From contig JAKVOU010000001.1 of assembly GCA_022482625.1 (NCBI GenBank), forward strand, positions 806,001 to 870,000: a stretch of DNA of 64,000 nucleotides, written 5' to 3'. Positions 27,826-41,673 of the stretch are shown here, piece by piece. The notes under the pieces were generated by a model. That model did not search any database, had not been told where the DNA came from, and saw nothing but the letters and a program-made list of their open reading frames with translations. The DNA is from Spirochaetia bacterium. Lineage in GTDB: Bacteria; Spirochaetota; Spirochaetia; Sphaerochaetales; Sphaerochaetaceae. Position 1 is the stretch's first letter. The number at the start of each line of letters is the position of its first letter. The position numbers and the translations under genes were made by a program.

Positions 27826-28239
27826 TCAGTCTGGCAAAATACTTTCCAGCAAGGCCTGCGCAACCGTGACATCTGCAGGAGCGAGCGGGACTTTCCAGAC
27901 ATCAGCAAATCTCACCCAACGTGAAGCTACATGTTCCTTCAGGATAATCTGTTCAGGGTGTACCTTGACGACAAACGCATCCATATTGAGGAAGAAGGTC
28001 GGATACTCATGGAATATCCTGCAGAAATAATCCGGTACGACAGCAGAAAGGGCAAGTTCCTCTTCAAGTTCCCTTTTGAGAGCGTCGACGGCATTCTCAC
28101 CGCTCTCAAGCTTGCCACCTGGGAATTCCCAAAGTCCCGCATTATATCGTCCTGAATCTCTCTGGGCCAACAGCACCTTGCCATCATGGACCAGAAGGGC
28201 ACAGGCAACCTCCAAAGTATTCTTTTTTCTCTGAAGCAT
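27826..28239 (-). CDS. Nudix hydrolase, MutT-like
   Basis: A 137-residue pyrophosphohydrolase of the MutT/(deoxy)nucleoside triphosphate group. The Nudix box is GGKLESGENAVDALKRELEEELAL (about 41-64). It has the Gx5Ex7REUxEE core, but the second-last glycine of the consensus is alanine. WEFPGGK just before it and SRWVRFADVWKVPLAPADV near the end are typical of short MutT proteins that sanitise oxidised nucleotides. Its start is 3 bp after the stop of the condensation-like gene, so the two share an operon. Confidence 0.9.
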   Translation of the reverse strand: MLQRKKNTLEVACALLVHDGKVLLAQRDSGRYNAGLWEFPGGKLESGENAVDALKRELEEELALSAVVPDYFCRIFHEYPTFFLNMDAFVVKVHPEQIILKEHVASRWVRFADVWKVPLAPADVTVAQALLESILPD

Positions 28240-28242
28240 ATG

Positions 28243-29400
28243 CTATCGCTTCCCTTTGGACATAGCAGGTTGCATCCCCTTGGAAACCACACCAAGAGTC
28301 TTCTGATAAGAACTTACAAGGCTGTCACCGACCTTGTCATGTACAATGGTAGAAATGGTAAGGCTATCGCCATTCCCTGTTATACCGAAAGAATTCCTTA
28401 CATAAGAACTGGAAGTGTAGTATTCAAGGGAGTTAAAAGGTTTTTCAATTTCAAAATCCGATACCCGGTCTATCAGAAAATCATCAAGAAACAAAGTCTT
28501 TGTTTCTTTGCTGCAAGTAGGGTCAGCACAGACAGAAAGGGACGGCAAAGAAAGCTCAGTAGACCTGAGCAGATATTGCTTGCTAGGAAATGCCCTTGCC
28601 AATATTCTGTCAATTCCCCGGCAATTATCATAAAAAGTAATCTTGTGATCAAAACCTCGGACAAATCGAAATGTCGGAGAAAGATCAGCAAGAGATGTAT
28701 CATCTGATTCTCTCAGGGAGAGGGGAATACTGAACTTCATTCTCAGCCCTTGGTTCAATGACAATGCAATGCAGATAAAAAATGAAAGTACAGAAATCCT
28801 TTCTTTGGAACAGAGACTGAAAATCGTCGTTGCATCAACTGAGAAACTTCTTACCTTTATCTCTTGCAGATGTTCTGGCCCCTGAGGAAAATCACAGGTA
28901 ATTGCAGGAATCTTATGTAATTTCAAAGACTGCAGCAACGGCAATTTATTCATGACCGGCCAAGGATGGAAAGTATCTGAATCTGTAAGCACATCATCCA
29001 TGACCATTGCTTTTGCAAGGGCAACCAAGGCAGGTGCATCTGCGACTAGAGGATGAGCCATCAGAACCAGTCGTCCGTTGGGATTATAGCAACATCTGAA
29101 GAGTGGACCAACGAAAGGGTCAAACGGATGCGTTTCAATCTCTTTCTTTATCCATGCATGTACAGATGATGTCGTTTCTATAAATTCATATAAAGATTTT
29201 TCGGTTTCTTTTCTTATACAGGTCCTGTTCTCAATGACAGCAAAAATGCTCTTAGTTGAAATTTGGGAGGCCAGCAAACGAGCAAGACGTTCCTGGACTT
29301 CTTCAGCTGTCAGTTTTACTGCATAGGAGGCTACCAGTATCCTGTAACCACATCTATCGTACAACTGATATCTTTGAGCCTTTATTTGTTGTTCTTCCAT
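28243..29400 (-). CDS. Condensation/acyltransferase-like protein lacking the catalytic His
   Basis: A 385-residue soluble protein. Its layout resembles CoA- or carrier-dependent acyltransferases of the condensation/WS-DGAT fold. The stretch LVLMAHPLVADAPALVALAKAM (about 111-132) aligns with the HHxxxDG motif, but the second, catalytic histidine is proline and the glycine is alanine. A late strand, GNGDSLTISTIVHDKVGDSLVSSYQKTL, resembles the end of such proteins. If the fold call is right, the protein probably is not an active acyltransferase. It precedes the Nudix gene in one operon. The family call is tentative. A GGAGG occurs upstream, but about 30 nt from the ATG. Confidence 0.6.
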   Translation of the reverse strand: MEEQQIKAQRYQLYDRCGYRILVASYAVKLTAEEVQERLARLLASQISTKSIFAVIENRTCIRKETEKSLYEFIETTSSVHAWIKKEIETHPFDPFVGPLFRCCYNPNGRLVLMAHPLVADAPALVALAKAMVMDDVLTDSDTFHPWPVMNKLPLLQSLKLHKIPAITCDFPQGPEHLQEIKVRSFSVDATTIFSLCSKERISVLSFFICIALSLNQGLRMKFSIPLSLRESDDTSLADLSPTFRFVRGFDHKITFYDNCRGIDRILARAFPSKQYLLRSTELSLPSLSVCADPTCSKETKTLFLDDFLIDRVSDFEIEKPFNSLEYYTSSSYVRNSFGITGNGDSLTISTIVHDKVGDSLVSSYQKTLGVVSKGMQPAMSKGKR

Positions 29401-29529
29401 AATAAAAACCAGGTATATGAGCCTGAAACCTCCTTTTCCTACATGTAACGGTCTGTCAGCATGATAGAAGAAAATCCTCCGTTCTTAAGCATATCACAAA
29501 ACCAAAGAAAAAAAAGGAATCTGGATTAC

Positions 29530-29552
29530 AAAAAAAAAAGACCCGAAGGGCC
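29530..29552 (-). terminator. Rho-independent terminator of the rRNA operon
   Basis: On the minus strand GGCCC-TTC-GGGTC forms a tight hairpin followed by ten T. It lies about 20 bp beyond the 5S gene. Confidence 0.85.
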
Positions 29553-29570
29553 ATGGAAGGGAAAAAGAAA

Positions 29571-29687
<117 letters not shown>

Positions 29688-29757
29688 GGCCAACGCCCAG
29701 GGGCACCAGGAGAGTCCCTGGTACACCCGGCCTTGGCCCTGCGGGGGACCGCAACGA

Positions 29758-29771
29758 CAATATGGTCAAGC
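29758..29771 (-). other. 23S processing stem, 3' strand
   Basis: CAATATGGTCAAGC is the exact inverted complement of 32701-32714. The two would pair to bring together the ends of the 23S precursor, a typical RNase III substrate. Confidence 0.8.
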
Positions 29772-32700
<2,929 letters not shown>

Positions 32701-32714
32701 GCTTGACCATATTG
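32701..32714 (-). other. 23S processing stem, 5' strand
   Basis: GCTTGACCATATTG pairs perfectly with 29758-29771 over 14 bp. Confidence 0.8.
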
Positions 32715-32761
32715 CCCTTGCTGTCCCTTCGCTCTCTATGTCAAAAAAACCTTCATCCCAC

Positions 32762-32835
32762 TGGAGGCAGGGGGACTCGAACCCCCGACCCTCGGCTTGC
32801 AAAGCCGATGCTCTAGCCAGCTGAGCCATGCCCCC
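32762..32835 (-). tRNA. tRNA-Ala (TGC)
   Basis: A cloverleaf of 74 nt on the minus strand. The acceptor GGGGGCA pairs with TGCCTCC (one G-T), and the anticodon TGC is at 32799-32801 within CTTTGCAAA. CCA is not encoded. It lies in the 16S-23S spacer, as is common. Confidence 0.97.
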
Positions 32836-32852
32836 GGCTCTGCCTCAGGGAA

Positions 32853-32873
32853 GACGGGAAACGGAAGGAAGCC
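32853..32873 (-). other. 16S processing stem, 3' strand
   Basis: Inverted match to 34654-34674 over 21 nt with two differences, one of which is a G-U pair in RNA. The two arms flank the 16S gene and would form the RNase III processing stem. Confidence 0.7.
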
Positions 32874-32952
32874 CCGGGGGCCCCCTGGAAAGGACCACCC
32901 CTGCTGCGGGGCACGCCGCCTGTGAGCGGGGCATGCCCCTGCCTTTCTTTCC

Positions 32953-34497
<1,545 letters not shown>

Positions 34498-34653
34498 TCA
34501 TATCGCGCGGGCCGAAGCCCGCGCTGCTCGATATCTCTTCCGGCGTCCTCTCCTGCCGCTCCAAGAACTCACGACCGACTTCTTCAATCTGTCTGTTCTC
34601 TCATCCTTGAATTGACTGGGAGCCCCCCCGGCCAGGCTCGCGCCCGGCCGGTC

Positions 34654-34674
34654 GGCTTCCTTCCATTTCTCGTC
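34654..34674 (-). other. 16S processing stem, 5' strand
   Basis: GGCTTCCTTCCATTTCTCGTC on the plus strand is the near-perfect inverted complement of 32853-32873. It lies in the 16S leader. Confidence 0.7.
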
Positions 34675-34791
34675 TCCCCTTCGCTCTTAACTGTGGAAAA
34701 AACATTCAACACAAAAGATACCAAACCATGAAAACCCATCATCGTGTTCTGTAGCTTTCGTACCCTAGCTCTCAGTGCCGAACAAGGAGAG

Positions 34792-34820
34792 ACTATATCA
34801 CGACTTCAGAATTATGTCCA
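34792..34820 (-). promoter_or_regulatory. Sigma70-type promoter of the rRNA operon
   Basis: On the minus strand TGGACA (34815-34820) and TATAGT (34792-34797) are separated by exactly 17 bp. A very AT-rich stretch (34821-34915) lies just upstream and could act as an UP element. The leader between the promoter and 16S is about 290 nt and GC-rich. No other gene is seen between 34498 and 34947. Confidence 0.75.
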
Positions 34821-34947
34821 GTAAAATCTTAAAATTTTATATTCTTTATTTTAAAACAAATTTAAATACTTATATAGTATAAAATAAAAAACCCTTACAT
34901 AGACATTTTTTCCAAACAAAAACTCTATTCTGCAGACAGACCTACAG

Positions 34948-35232
34948 CTATAGGGCTTTGGCCTCGCAGCTGAATGCAGCTATTCCCTCTGCGGGAAATT
35001 CTTCTCTCAGCTGTCTGACAATCCTTGCAAGCGTTGCCTCCTGTGCTTCATCAGCATAAAAGACATAAAGCTTGTTCTCCTGCGGCCATACATCATCACC
35101 CATCTTCGGATCAGAGTACCCTCTGCCGATGACTTGCCTGACAGCCGTATACGTCCGCAGACGGTTGTCTGCCAGCCTATCCTGGAACTCTTCGTCAAGA
35201 GCCCGTGAAAGTATTACTTCAACCCTTTTCAT
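34948..35232 (-). CDS. PG0541-type transporter-associated protein
   Basis: A 94-residue small protein of the PG0541 family, which is encoded beside RND pumps in several anaerobes. It begins MKRVEVILSRALDEEFQDRL and has a beta-alpha-beta pattern like ferredoxin-fold or PII-like regulators (YTAVRQVIGRGYSDPKMGDDVWPQENKLYVFYA). Its first codon overlaps the RND gene stop by 4 nt, so it is the last gene of the efflux operon. A regulatory or sensing role at the pump is a guess. Confidence 0.75.
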   Translation of the reverse strand: MKRVEVILSRALDEEFQDRLADNRLRTYTAVRQVIGRGYSDPKMGDDVWPQENKLYVFYADEAQEATLARIVRQLREEFPAEGIAAFSCEAKAL

Positions 35233-38200
35233 TCAGCTGTTCCTCCCTGAATGGCATTCTCTTTCCGTTCCCTTTCCTTCTGCAATCTTTTCTTTTCGCC
35301 ATGGACATTGAAAAGATAATAGACAACAGGCATCAGCGTCAGTGTCATGAGTGTTCCGAACGTCAAGCCTCCGAATACCGTTTGCCCGATCGGCTGTACA
35401 AGCTCTGCCCCTGTCTGGGGGAAGAAAGCCATAGGAACCAAGGCCAGTACGGTGGTCAGTGTGGTCATGCTGACAGGTCTCAGCCTTGACCGTGCCGCAT
35501 TGATGCACGCCTCTTCCAACGGCTCTCCCCGCTTACGGAGCAAATTGGTATAGTCAACGAGCACAATGCCGTTGTTTACGATAATTCCTACAAGTACCAG
35601 TGCACCGACAAGCGTCATCAGCGAAATAGGCATATGCATCAGCGTTTCTATGCCGACAACACCTATGAGGGCCAAGGGAAGTGTAAACAGAATGATAAAC
35701 GGATCCTTGAACGATTCAAACTGGCTCGCCATGACTGCAAAGACCAATATGGCTGCCATAAGGATAATCTGCAGGAACACCTGGATACCTTCCTGCATCG
35801 TTTCCCATTCACCGCCGATACTGTACGTCAGATTTTCATCTGTCACGACATTGGCTTTGAGCAAATCTGAAATCTTTTCCGTTACCGTATTGATGGACTG
35901 GCCGGAAACCCGGGTTGCAGTAACATGGGCAACACGGGACTGGTCCTCCCTTTCTATAGTCAGCGGAGACTGGGATTTCTTGAAACTTGCAAATGCTGAC
36001 AATGGAACCTTCTGATTCAAGTTATTGGTAACCGTCAGTGTATCCAGGTTAATGCTATGATAGTCCCTGGCTCCTTTGAGCCGGAGCACCATATCTATAT
36101 CATCACCCTTGTCACTGTACGAACCGACGACTGTCCCTGACAGATCAGCCTTCAGTTCCGTAGCAACTCCTGCAGCAGTCAAGTTGAACAAAGCCAGTTT
36201 ACTACGGTCAAACACCAGATCAAGCTGAGGATTACCGCTGACAATGGAATTGGAAACGTCACTGACGAGACTGCTTCCTTGTTCCTTCAGCAACAATGCA
36301 ATCTGATCCGATACCTTCCGTAACCGGTCAAAGTCATTGCACTTGACCGTAATGTCAATATCACTGCTTGAAGAACCGGACATGCTCATCGCTGACTGGG
36401 TCGAAACAGACAAAGTAAACTGCGGATACTCTGCAGCAATCTTTCTTGCCTTTGCAATTACTTCATCCAAGGTCATATCGCCCTGTTTTCTTTCTGAGCT
36501 GTCCCGTATGGTCACCTCAATCTTTGCAGTCGAAGCAGAAGTACCTGAGAAATAACTGTTCTCCCCGCTTCCCACTGATGTCGATATGGTCTTGTATCCT
36601 TGTATCTGATCCATCAGTTCTTTCTCAAACTGCTTGGTGATTGCATTTGAACTCTCCAAATCAGTCCCATGGGGAAAATCCAACGTAAATGTCGTCTGGT
36701 CCTGTTCGCTGTCGGAGAACAGTTCAAATCCCATCTGAGGAATATGCATGACAGACAATACAAACAATGCGACTATCACCGCAATCAGCAGGAACTTATG
36801 ATGGAGTGCCCAACGTACAAAATTTCCATACCCCCGTTCTATGCCGTTGAACATTTTCTCAAGCAAACGGTCAACACCCTTCTTCTGAGCATGCATTTTC
36901 TTATGCCCTTTAAAGAATGACGCTGAAAGTGTAGGAACAAGAATCAAGGCAACCAACAGAGAAGCTGTAAGTGAGACAATGACAGTAAAAGCCAAGTCTT
37001 CAAAAATAGTAATCAAGCCGTTCATGCTGTTTCGGAAAAGGAGCAACGGCAGGAATACACAGATTGACGTCAATGTCGAGCTGGTTATTGCCCTGCTCAT
37101 TTCATTTGCACCCAGCTTTGCAGCTATGTGAGGCTTCGCCCCACGCTCCCTGTATGAAAAGATATTTTCCAATATGACTATCGAGTTATCCACCAACATA
37201 CCGACGCCCAAGGCAAGTCCAGCCAACGAAAGCATGTTGACCGTATGCCCGGTAAACGACATGATGCCAAGCGTTATCAGCAATGAGATAGGTATCGTCA
37301 GGGAAATCGTCAATGTTGACGAAAGACTCCGGAGGAAGATGAATATGACAAGGACAGCCAATAGGGCACCTGTCAGGGCAGACTGTGCAACATTGTTGAT
37401 CGAAGTGCTGACCATATCCGTCGTATCATAGGCAACTTCAAGCGAACAGTCAGACGGGATTGCCTTGTCCAGTGTCTTGAGCTGGTTCCTTACGGCCTTT
37501 GCAATATTAAGGGAATTGGTACCGCTCTGTTTCTGCAGCGTAAACAAGATGCCACTTTGTCCGTTGATATATGAATAGGAAGTAGCATCCTTGTAACCTT
37601 CCTTTATGTCTGCAATATCTCCGAGCTTGACCTGTACCGACTCCCCATTGCTGTTGGTCTTTGCTGTTACGACGGTATCACGAAGCTGCTGCAAGTCAGT
37701 GAAGCTACCCAAGGATGAAAGTGTATACTCAAGTCCATGGTCAGTAACCTGACCGGCATCGGACTTGAGGTTCTGTGCCGCCAAAGCCTGTGAGATCTGG
37801 GTCAAGGAAAGGTTATACTGCTCAAGTACCGACAAAGGTACATCAATAAGAATGGCTTTTTCCCTACCCCCACTGATGTTTGCCTGAGCCACGCCATCCA
37901 GCTGTTCCAGACCAGGTTGGACGATGTTCTGCGCAATATCCAACAGTTCATCCTGTGACCGTTCACCGACAAGGGTAATACCCATGATCGGCATCAATGA
38001 CGGATCCATCTGGATGATCATCGGGGAACTCGCCTCATCCGGCAGGTAATTCCGAACCAGATCAAGTCTGTCCCGAACCATGTTCGTCGCTTGGTCAAGG
38101 TCCGTGGACTGTGTAAATTCCAGCATAATCATTGAAGTACCGGCAGAAGAATCAGAATACACCTTCTTCAGGCCTGAAATGCCCGAAAAGGTTCCTTCGA

Positions 38201-38399
38201 GTACTTTGGTCACCCTGGATTCAATCTCCTCAGGACTTGCATTGGTGTCACTGGTTATGACAATGACATATGGCAATGACATATCCGGGAGGGTATCGAT
38301 CGGTAAAGTCCGTGTCGTATATAGTCCCAGGGCAATCAATACCAAGGTAAAGATCAAAACGGTCTTAGGCCTTTTGATCGAACTGTCACTCAAGCTCAT
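35229..38399 (-). CDS. RND family efflux pump, inner-membrane transporter
   Basis: A 1056-residue proton-driven transporter of the AcrB/MdtB type that exports drugs or lipophilic compounds through an adaptor and TolC. It has twelve membrane segments and two large periplasmic loops. Recognisable blocks include the N-terminal RPKTVLIFTLVLIALGLYTTRTLPIDTLPDMSLP and the proton relay helix GLALGVGMLVDNSIVILENIF. That helix has Asp-Asn where AcrB has Asp-Asp. VGALVLVGIIVNNGIVLVDYTNLLR is in the second half. The stop of the adaptor and the start overlap as TAATG (shared base at 38399). Confidence 0.95.
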   Translation of the reverse strand: MSLSDSSIKRPKTVLIFTLVLIALGLYTTRTLPIDTLPDMSLPYVIVITSDTNASPEEIESRVTKVLEGTFSGISGLKKVYSDSSAGTSMIMLEFTQSTDLDQATNMVRDRLDLVRNYLPDEASSPMIIQMDPSLMPIMGITLVGERSQDELLDIAQNIVQPGLEQLDGVAQANISGGREKAILIDVPLSVLEQYNLSLTQISQALAAQNLKSDAGQVTDHGLEYTLSSLGSFTDLQQLRDTVVTAKTNSNGESVQVKLGDIADIKEGYKDATSYSYINGQSGILFTLQKQSGTNSLNIAKAVRNQLKTLDKAIPSDCSLEVAYDTTDMVSTSINNVAQSALTGALLAVLVIFIFLRSLSSTLTISLTIPISLLITLGIMSFTGHTVNMLSLAGLALGVGMLVDNSIVILENIFSYRERGAKPHIAAKLGANEMSRAITSSTLTSICVFLPLLLFRNSMNGLITIFEDLAFTVIVSLTASLLVALILVPTLSASFFKGHKKMHAQKKGVDRLLEKMFNGIERGYGNFVRWALHHKFLLIAVIVALFVLSVMHIPQMGFELFSDSEQDQTTFTLDFPHGTDLESSNAITKQFEKELMDQIQGYKTISTSVGSGENSYFSGTSASTAKIEVTIRDSSERKQGDMTLDEVIAKARKIAAEYPQFTLSVSTQSAMSMSGSSSSDIDITVKCNDFDRLRKVSDQIALLLKEQGSSLVSDVSNSIVSGNPQLDLVFDRSKLALFNLTAAGVATELKADLSGTVVGSYSDKGDDIDMVLRLKGARDYHSINLDTLTVTNNLNQKVPLSAFASFKKSQSPLTIEREDQSRVAHVTATRVSGQSINTVTEKISDLLKANVVTDENLTYSIGGEWETMQEGIQVFLQIILMAAILVFAVMASQFESFKDPFIILFTLPLALIGVVGIETLMHMPISLMTLVGALVLVGIIVNNGIVLVDYTNLLRKRGEPLEEACINAARSRLRPVSMTTLTTVLALVPMAFFPQTGAELVQPIGQTVFGGLTFGTLMTLTLMPVVYYLFNVHGEKKRLQKERERKENAIQGGTAE

Positions 38400-39352
38400 T
38401 ATTCAGCTCCTCCGTTCTCCACGACCAGGACTTTGATTCCGTCTCCCAACAATGAGGAATTGGAATTAACTAGTTCGTCACCAATCTTTATGTCACCAGA
38501 CACCTGTACCTTTTCATATGTCGAAAGGCCGACGGTAACCGGTACCTTGGAAATGATGTCATCAGCTCCTATGCGATAGACGAAATCTGTGCCATCCTCG
38601 GAAAATAAAGCTGTAGTAGGTATGACAAGGACGTCTTTTCGCTCCTCAGTAATTATTCGAAGTTTGGTATACATTCCTGCAAGGATACCGTCCGATGGAG
38701 ATGTCAGCTTGACGGTAACACCAAGACTTCTCGTCTGGGAATCCACTACAGGGTCCAGTCTGGAAACTACACCTTTGAAAGTCTTGCCAGGATAAGCCTC
38801 GAAGTCCAAGTCGACTTTTTCGCCGACAGAAAGACGGGAAATATACTTTTCCATGACCTTTGCCTTGATCTCGATATCTGAAAGGTCCCTGATATACGCA
38901 AGCGTCACCGCAGGTGATACCTGTACGCCTTCTTCCATCATTACTTGGATTACAGTTCCTGTAATAGGTGATTTTACCGGGCTAGGCATGTAGTTCATGC
39001 CAGGTTTTGAAGGATCGACTTCGGCAACAATCTGGTCTTTTTTGACGATATCCCCCACTTTCAGGTTGAAGTCCTTCAGTTTGCCTGAAGCTTCACTGTT
39101 GATACCGGTAAGCGTCTGGGCATCGACCACGCCATCAACCGTAATCGCAGACTCGATGGTATCTTTTGTAACCGTCGTCTGATATACAGATACAATCGGA
39201 TTCTCATCAGCAGATGTTTTCTCCGTTGTTGTCGCCGTTGCTGTTTCTTCGGCAGTCTTATCGTCAGTTGTTCCACTGGTTGTCGTCTTGCTGCAAGCAA
39301 CCGCCAATACAAGGAACAGCATAAGCATCATTATAAATTTAATTTTCTTCAT
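38399..39352 (-). CDS. RND efflux periplasmic adaptor (membrane fusion lipoprotein)
   Basis: A 317-residue adaptor linking the RND pump to TolC. The signal peptide ends in the lipobox LAVAC (Cys about 20). A threonine-rich spacer follows. The lipoyl-like halves are GVVDAQTLTGINSEASGKLKDFNLKVGDIVKKDQIVAEVD and SPVKSPITGTVIQVMMEEGVQVSPAVTLAYI. The beta-barrel (EKVDLDFEAYPGKTFKGVVSRLDPVVDSQTRSLGV) and membrane-proximal domains come next. The alpha-hairpin between the lipoyl halves is very short, so coupling to TolC may rely on few contacts. Confidence 0.93.
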   Translation of the reverse strand: MKKIKFIMMLMLFLVLAVACSKTTTSGTTDDKTAEETATATTTEKTSADENPIVSVYQTTVTKDTIESAITVDGVVDAQTLTGINSEASGKLKDFNLKVGDIVKKDQIVAEVDPSKPGMNYMPSPVKSPITGTVIQVMMEEGVQVSPAVTLAYIRDLSDIEIKAKVMEKYISRLSVGEKVDLDFEAYPGKTFKGVVSRLDPVVDSQTRSLGVTVKLTSPSDGILAGMYTKLRIITEERKDVLVIPTTALFSEDGTDFVYRIGADDIISKVPVTVGLSTYEKVQVSGDIKIGDELVNSNSSLLGDGIKVLVVENGGAE

Positions 39353-39394
39353 ACGTTTCTTTCCTATTTGTTAAAGTCTTGTTTTTTCTACCGT

Positions 39395-40747
39395 TCAATA
39401 TGCGGCAGAGGCTTCGGACTGCAACTTCAGTACCGAAGAAAAATATGTATACTGTGCCTGCAGGAGATTGAGTTTTGCCTGGTCATGGCTAAGCTGGGCA
39501 TCCCGATACGAGGCATAGTCAGTCAGTCCGTTCTCATAGGATTGCTTGGTCAGATCAAGGGTCTTCTGAGCCAGTGCTATATTTGTCTTTGCCAAATCCA
39601 TCTGTTCCAATGCCGTCTTTGCATCAGCAAGGTTCTTGCTGAACGTCAGCCGTATGTTCTGTACCAGTTGATCTTTGCCGACTTCAAGGTTCTGCCTTGA
39701 ATTGGCAATCGTCTTGAGTTTGGTCCTTGAACTGCTTCCAGGAAGCATATTGGTAACATTGAAGGCCAAAGTAGCAGAAATAGAACCTTGGTCTGTATGG
39801 TTCGTACTGGTCGACCAATCAGTGGTCACATCATATACCAAAGGCTGATACGAAGCAGAAAGTGTAACAGAAGGACAGTAGATACTGGACTTCGTCATTG
39901 ATTCCTGGCTGTCAAGCATCTGCTCATTTATGTTCAGGTTCTGCAGGTCAGTATCTGCGGCAAGGGCTTCTTCCACCTTGAAGGTATCAAGCTCATGGCC
40001 GGTGACAGCGGGAAGTCCGTCGACAAACTCAATCGGAGCATCAATGTCCTCCGTTCCCATGAGGAAATTCAGTGTCTGTTTCTGGCTTGCAATGTTGGCT
40101 TCACTGCTGTTGATCGAACTGTTGCTTGAGGCAATCTGATTCTTCAGCTGATAGAGATTGATTTCCGGTACCAATCCGGCTTCATAGGATTTCTGCATGT
40201 TGGCAAGTGTTTCCTTTGCCTGTGCAAGGCTCTGCTGCTGGAGTTTCAAGGCCTCTTCCTGCACGACGATGCCGAAGTACAGTTGCCTGATCTGCAAGGC
40301 AAGGCTCTTCTTTGCAGCCTGCAGGCTGATCTGCTTGGTATCAATCTGATACTTAAGCAGTTTCAGTGATTCCCACATCGAGGGATGTAGTGAAAGACTA
40401 AAACTGAGGCCGGAACTAAAAAAAACATAAGGACCATATGTTGCATAATCTGCTGCCATCCCAGAAGAAGAATCAGATGGATCAATATAATGCATCCCAC
40501 TCAATGCTTTTGTCCCAGAATTACTCCTTCCTATAGTAGTCGTCGCCTGCAGTGTCGGATAGAACGTGTTGGTAACCCCATCATCCTGCGCTATTTTTGC
40601 GGCTTCCACAGAAAGCTGATCTGTCTGAATGGTCAGGCTATGTGTCAAGGCATTTTCCACAGCTTGGTCCACCGTAAGTTTCTGTGCTGCAAGCGTCGGC
40701 ATCAGTATGGATACTGCTGCAAGCAGAGCCAATATCTTCTTACTCAT
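39395..40747 (-). CDS. TolC family outer-membrane efflux protein
   Basis: A 450-residue outer-membrane channel. A signal peptide (MSKKILALLAAVSILMPTLAAQ) is followed by two repeats of coiled-coil helices typical of TolC, e.g. LTVDQAVENALTHSLTIQTDQLSVEAAKIAQ and the matching second half NIALAQKTLDLTKQSYENGLTDYASYRDAQLSHDQAKLNLLQAQY. Beta-strand segments lie between. Its start overlaps the MarR gene end by 8 nt, so the operon runs marR, tolC, adaptor, RND pump, PG0541. Confidence 0.93.
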   Translation of the reverse strand: MSKKILALLAAVSILMPTLAAQKLTVDQAVENALTHSLTIQTDQLSVEAAKIAQDDGVTNTFYPTLQATTTIGRSNSGTKALSGMHYIDPSDSSSGMAADYATYGPYVFFSSGLSFSLSLHPSMWESLKLLKYQIDTKQISLQAAKKSLALQIRQLYFGIVVQEEALKLQQQSLAQAKETLANMQKSYEAGLVPEINLYQLKNQIASSNSSINSSEANIASQKQTLNFLMGTEDIDAPIEFVDGLPAVTGHELDTFKVEEALAADTDLQNLNINEQMLDSQESMTKSSIYCPSVTLSASYQPLVYDVTTDWSTSTNHTDQGSISATLAFNVTNMLPGSSSRTKLKTIANSRQNLEVGKDQLVQNIRLTFSKNLADAKTALEQMDLAKTNIALAQKTLDLTKQSYENGLTDYASYRDAQLSHDQAKLNLLQAQYTYFSSVLKLQSEASAAY

Positions 40748-41195
40748 TTACTATAGCTCCTTCTTCACTGAACTTTGTCAAATTCATATCCACCTTGGCT
40801 AACAAGGTCCTCGAAATTTGTCTTTCTTCATCAGAAAAACCAGACATCAGCGAATCTGTCATCTTATGAAGGTTTTCTTCTATCATCTCGACTATTGACT
40901 GACTGAGCGGCAACAGAAATATTTTCTGGTACCGTCTGTCTATCTCGGAAGTTTCGACTCCTAGGAAACCTTTCTTTCTAAGCCCATCAACCAACTTGGA
41001 TACATTCGATCTTGCCATTCCACTACGGGAAGCAAATGCTGCTGCAGTTGGAATAGCATCTGCACAATTCAAATAAAGAATCAGCTGACATTCATTCAAA
41101 CTGATTCCGTATTGTCTGAGGGATTCACGTATCAGACCAAGCCACAACTTGTGAGCAGCCACCACTTTAAGGAATAGATAATTCGAATTCTCCAC
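40740..41195 (-). CDS. MarR family transcriptional regulator
   Basis: A 151-residue winged-helix regulator. The DNA-binding part includes LYLNCADAIPTAAAFASRSGMARSNVSKLVDGLRKKGFLGVETSEIDRRYQKIFL (about 43-97), the usual helix-turn-helix and wing with the D-x-R pair. It is first in the efflux operon and overlaps tolC by 8 nt, so it probably represses its own operon until a ligand binds. Confidence 0.92.
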   Translation of the reverse strand: MENSNYLFLKVVAAHKLWLGLIRESLRQYGISLNECQLILYLNCADAIPTAAAFASRSGMARSNVSKLVDGLRKKGFLGVETSEIDRRYQKIFLLPLSQSIVEMIEENLHKMTDSLMSGFSDEERQISRTLLAKVDMNLTKFSEEGAIVNE

Positions 41196-41247
41196 TTGAT
41201 TATCTCCCGATATCTTCTACAAAAATAGTTCTTATTTATAATAGATA

Positions 41248-41263
41248 TAATTAAGAATAATTA
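41248..41263. promoter_or_regulatory. Candidate MarR operator
   Basis: TAATTA-AGAA-TAATTA lies about 55 bp upstream of the MarR start in a very AT-rich region. The two hexamers are self-complementary and form an inverted repeat of MarR-box size. Given the base composition, chance occurrence is possible. Confidence 0.35.
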
Positions 41264-41673
41264 CTAAAAATATCTGTTACTATTACATATTTATTGTTTT
41301 CTTTGCAATAGGTATCATGGCAAATAAATGCAAAAAAATTTTAAATAACGATGCAATTTATAATATTTCTCATCTGAGATAAATAGAAATATATATGTCA
41401 CCCTTACATCCAATATAGAATAAGTATCACTTAATATTTATGTTGTTTTATTACAGCAAATTAAGCAGAAATACAAAATCTATGCATAAAAACAGGTGTC
41501 CGCCAGTAACCTCTTTCTCCTTAGCTCTACAGTTGTTTGCCTGCAACGATTGCAAGCTAAATTGTTATGCTCTATTTCATGCATGACTTATGCCAACTAC
41601 TATAAATCGTTGCATAAAGAGCATGAAAAAAATAATACATAGCTATCAATTACTTATATATAAATATTATACA
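41264..41673. other. AT-rich intergenic region before the IS element
   Basis: About 410 bp with no plausible gene. An ATGCTCT near 41568 and AGAGCAT near 41617 could pair over a long loop. Nothing else stands out. The IS element has inserted at its right end. Confidence 0.5.
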
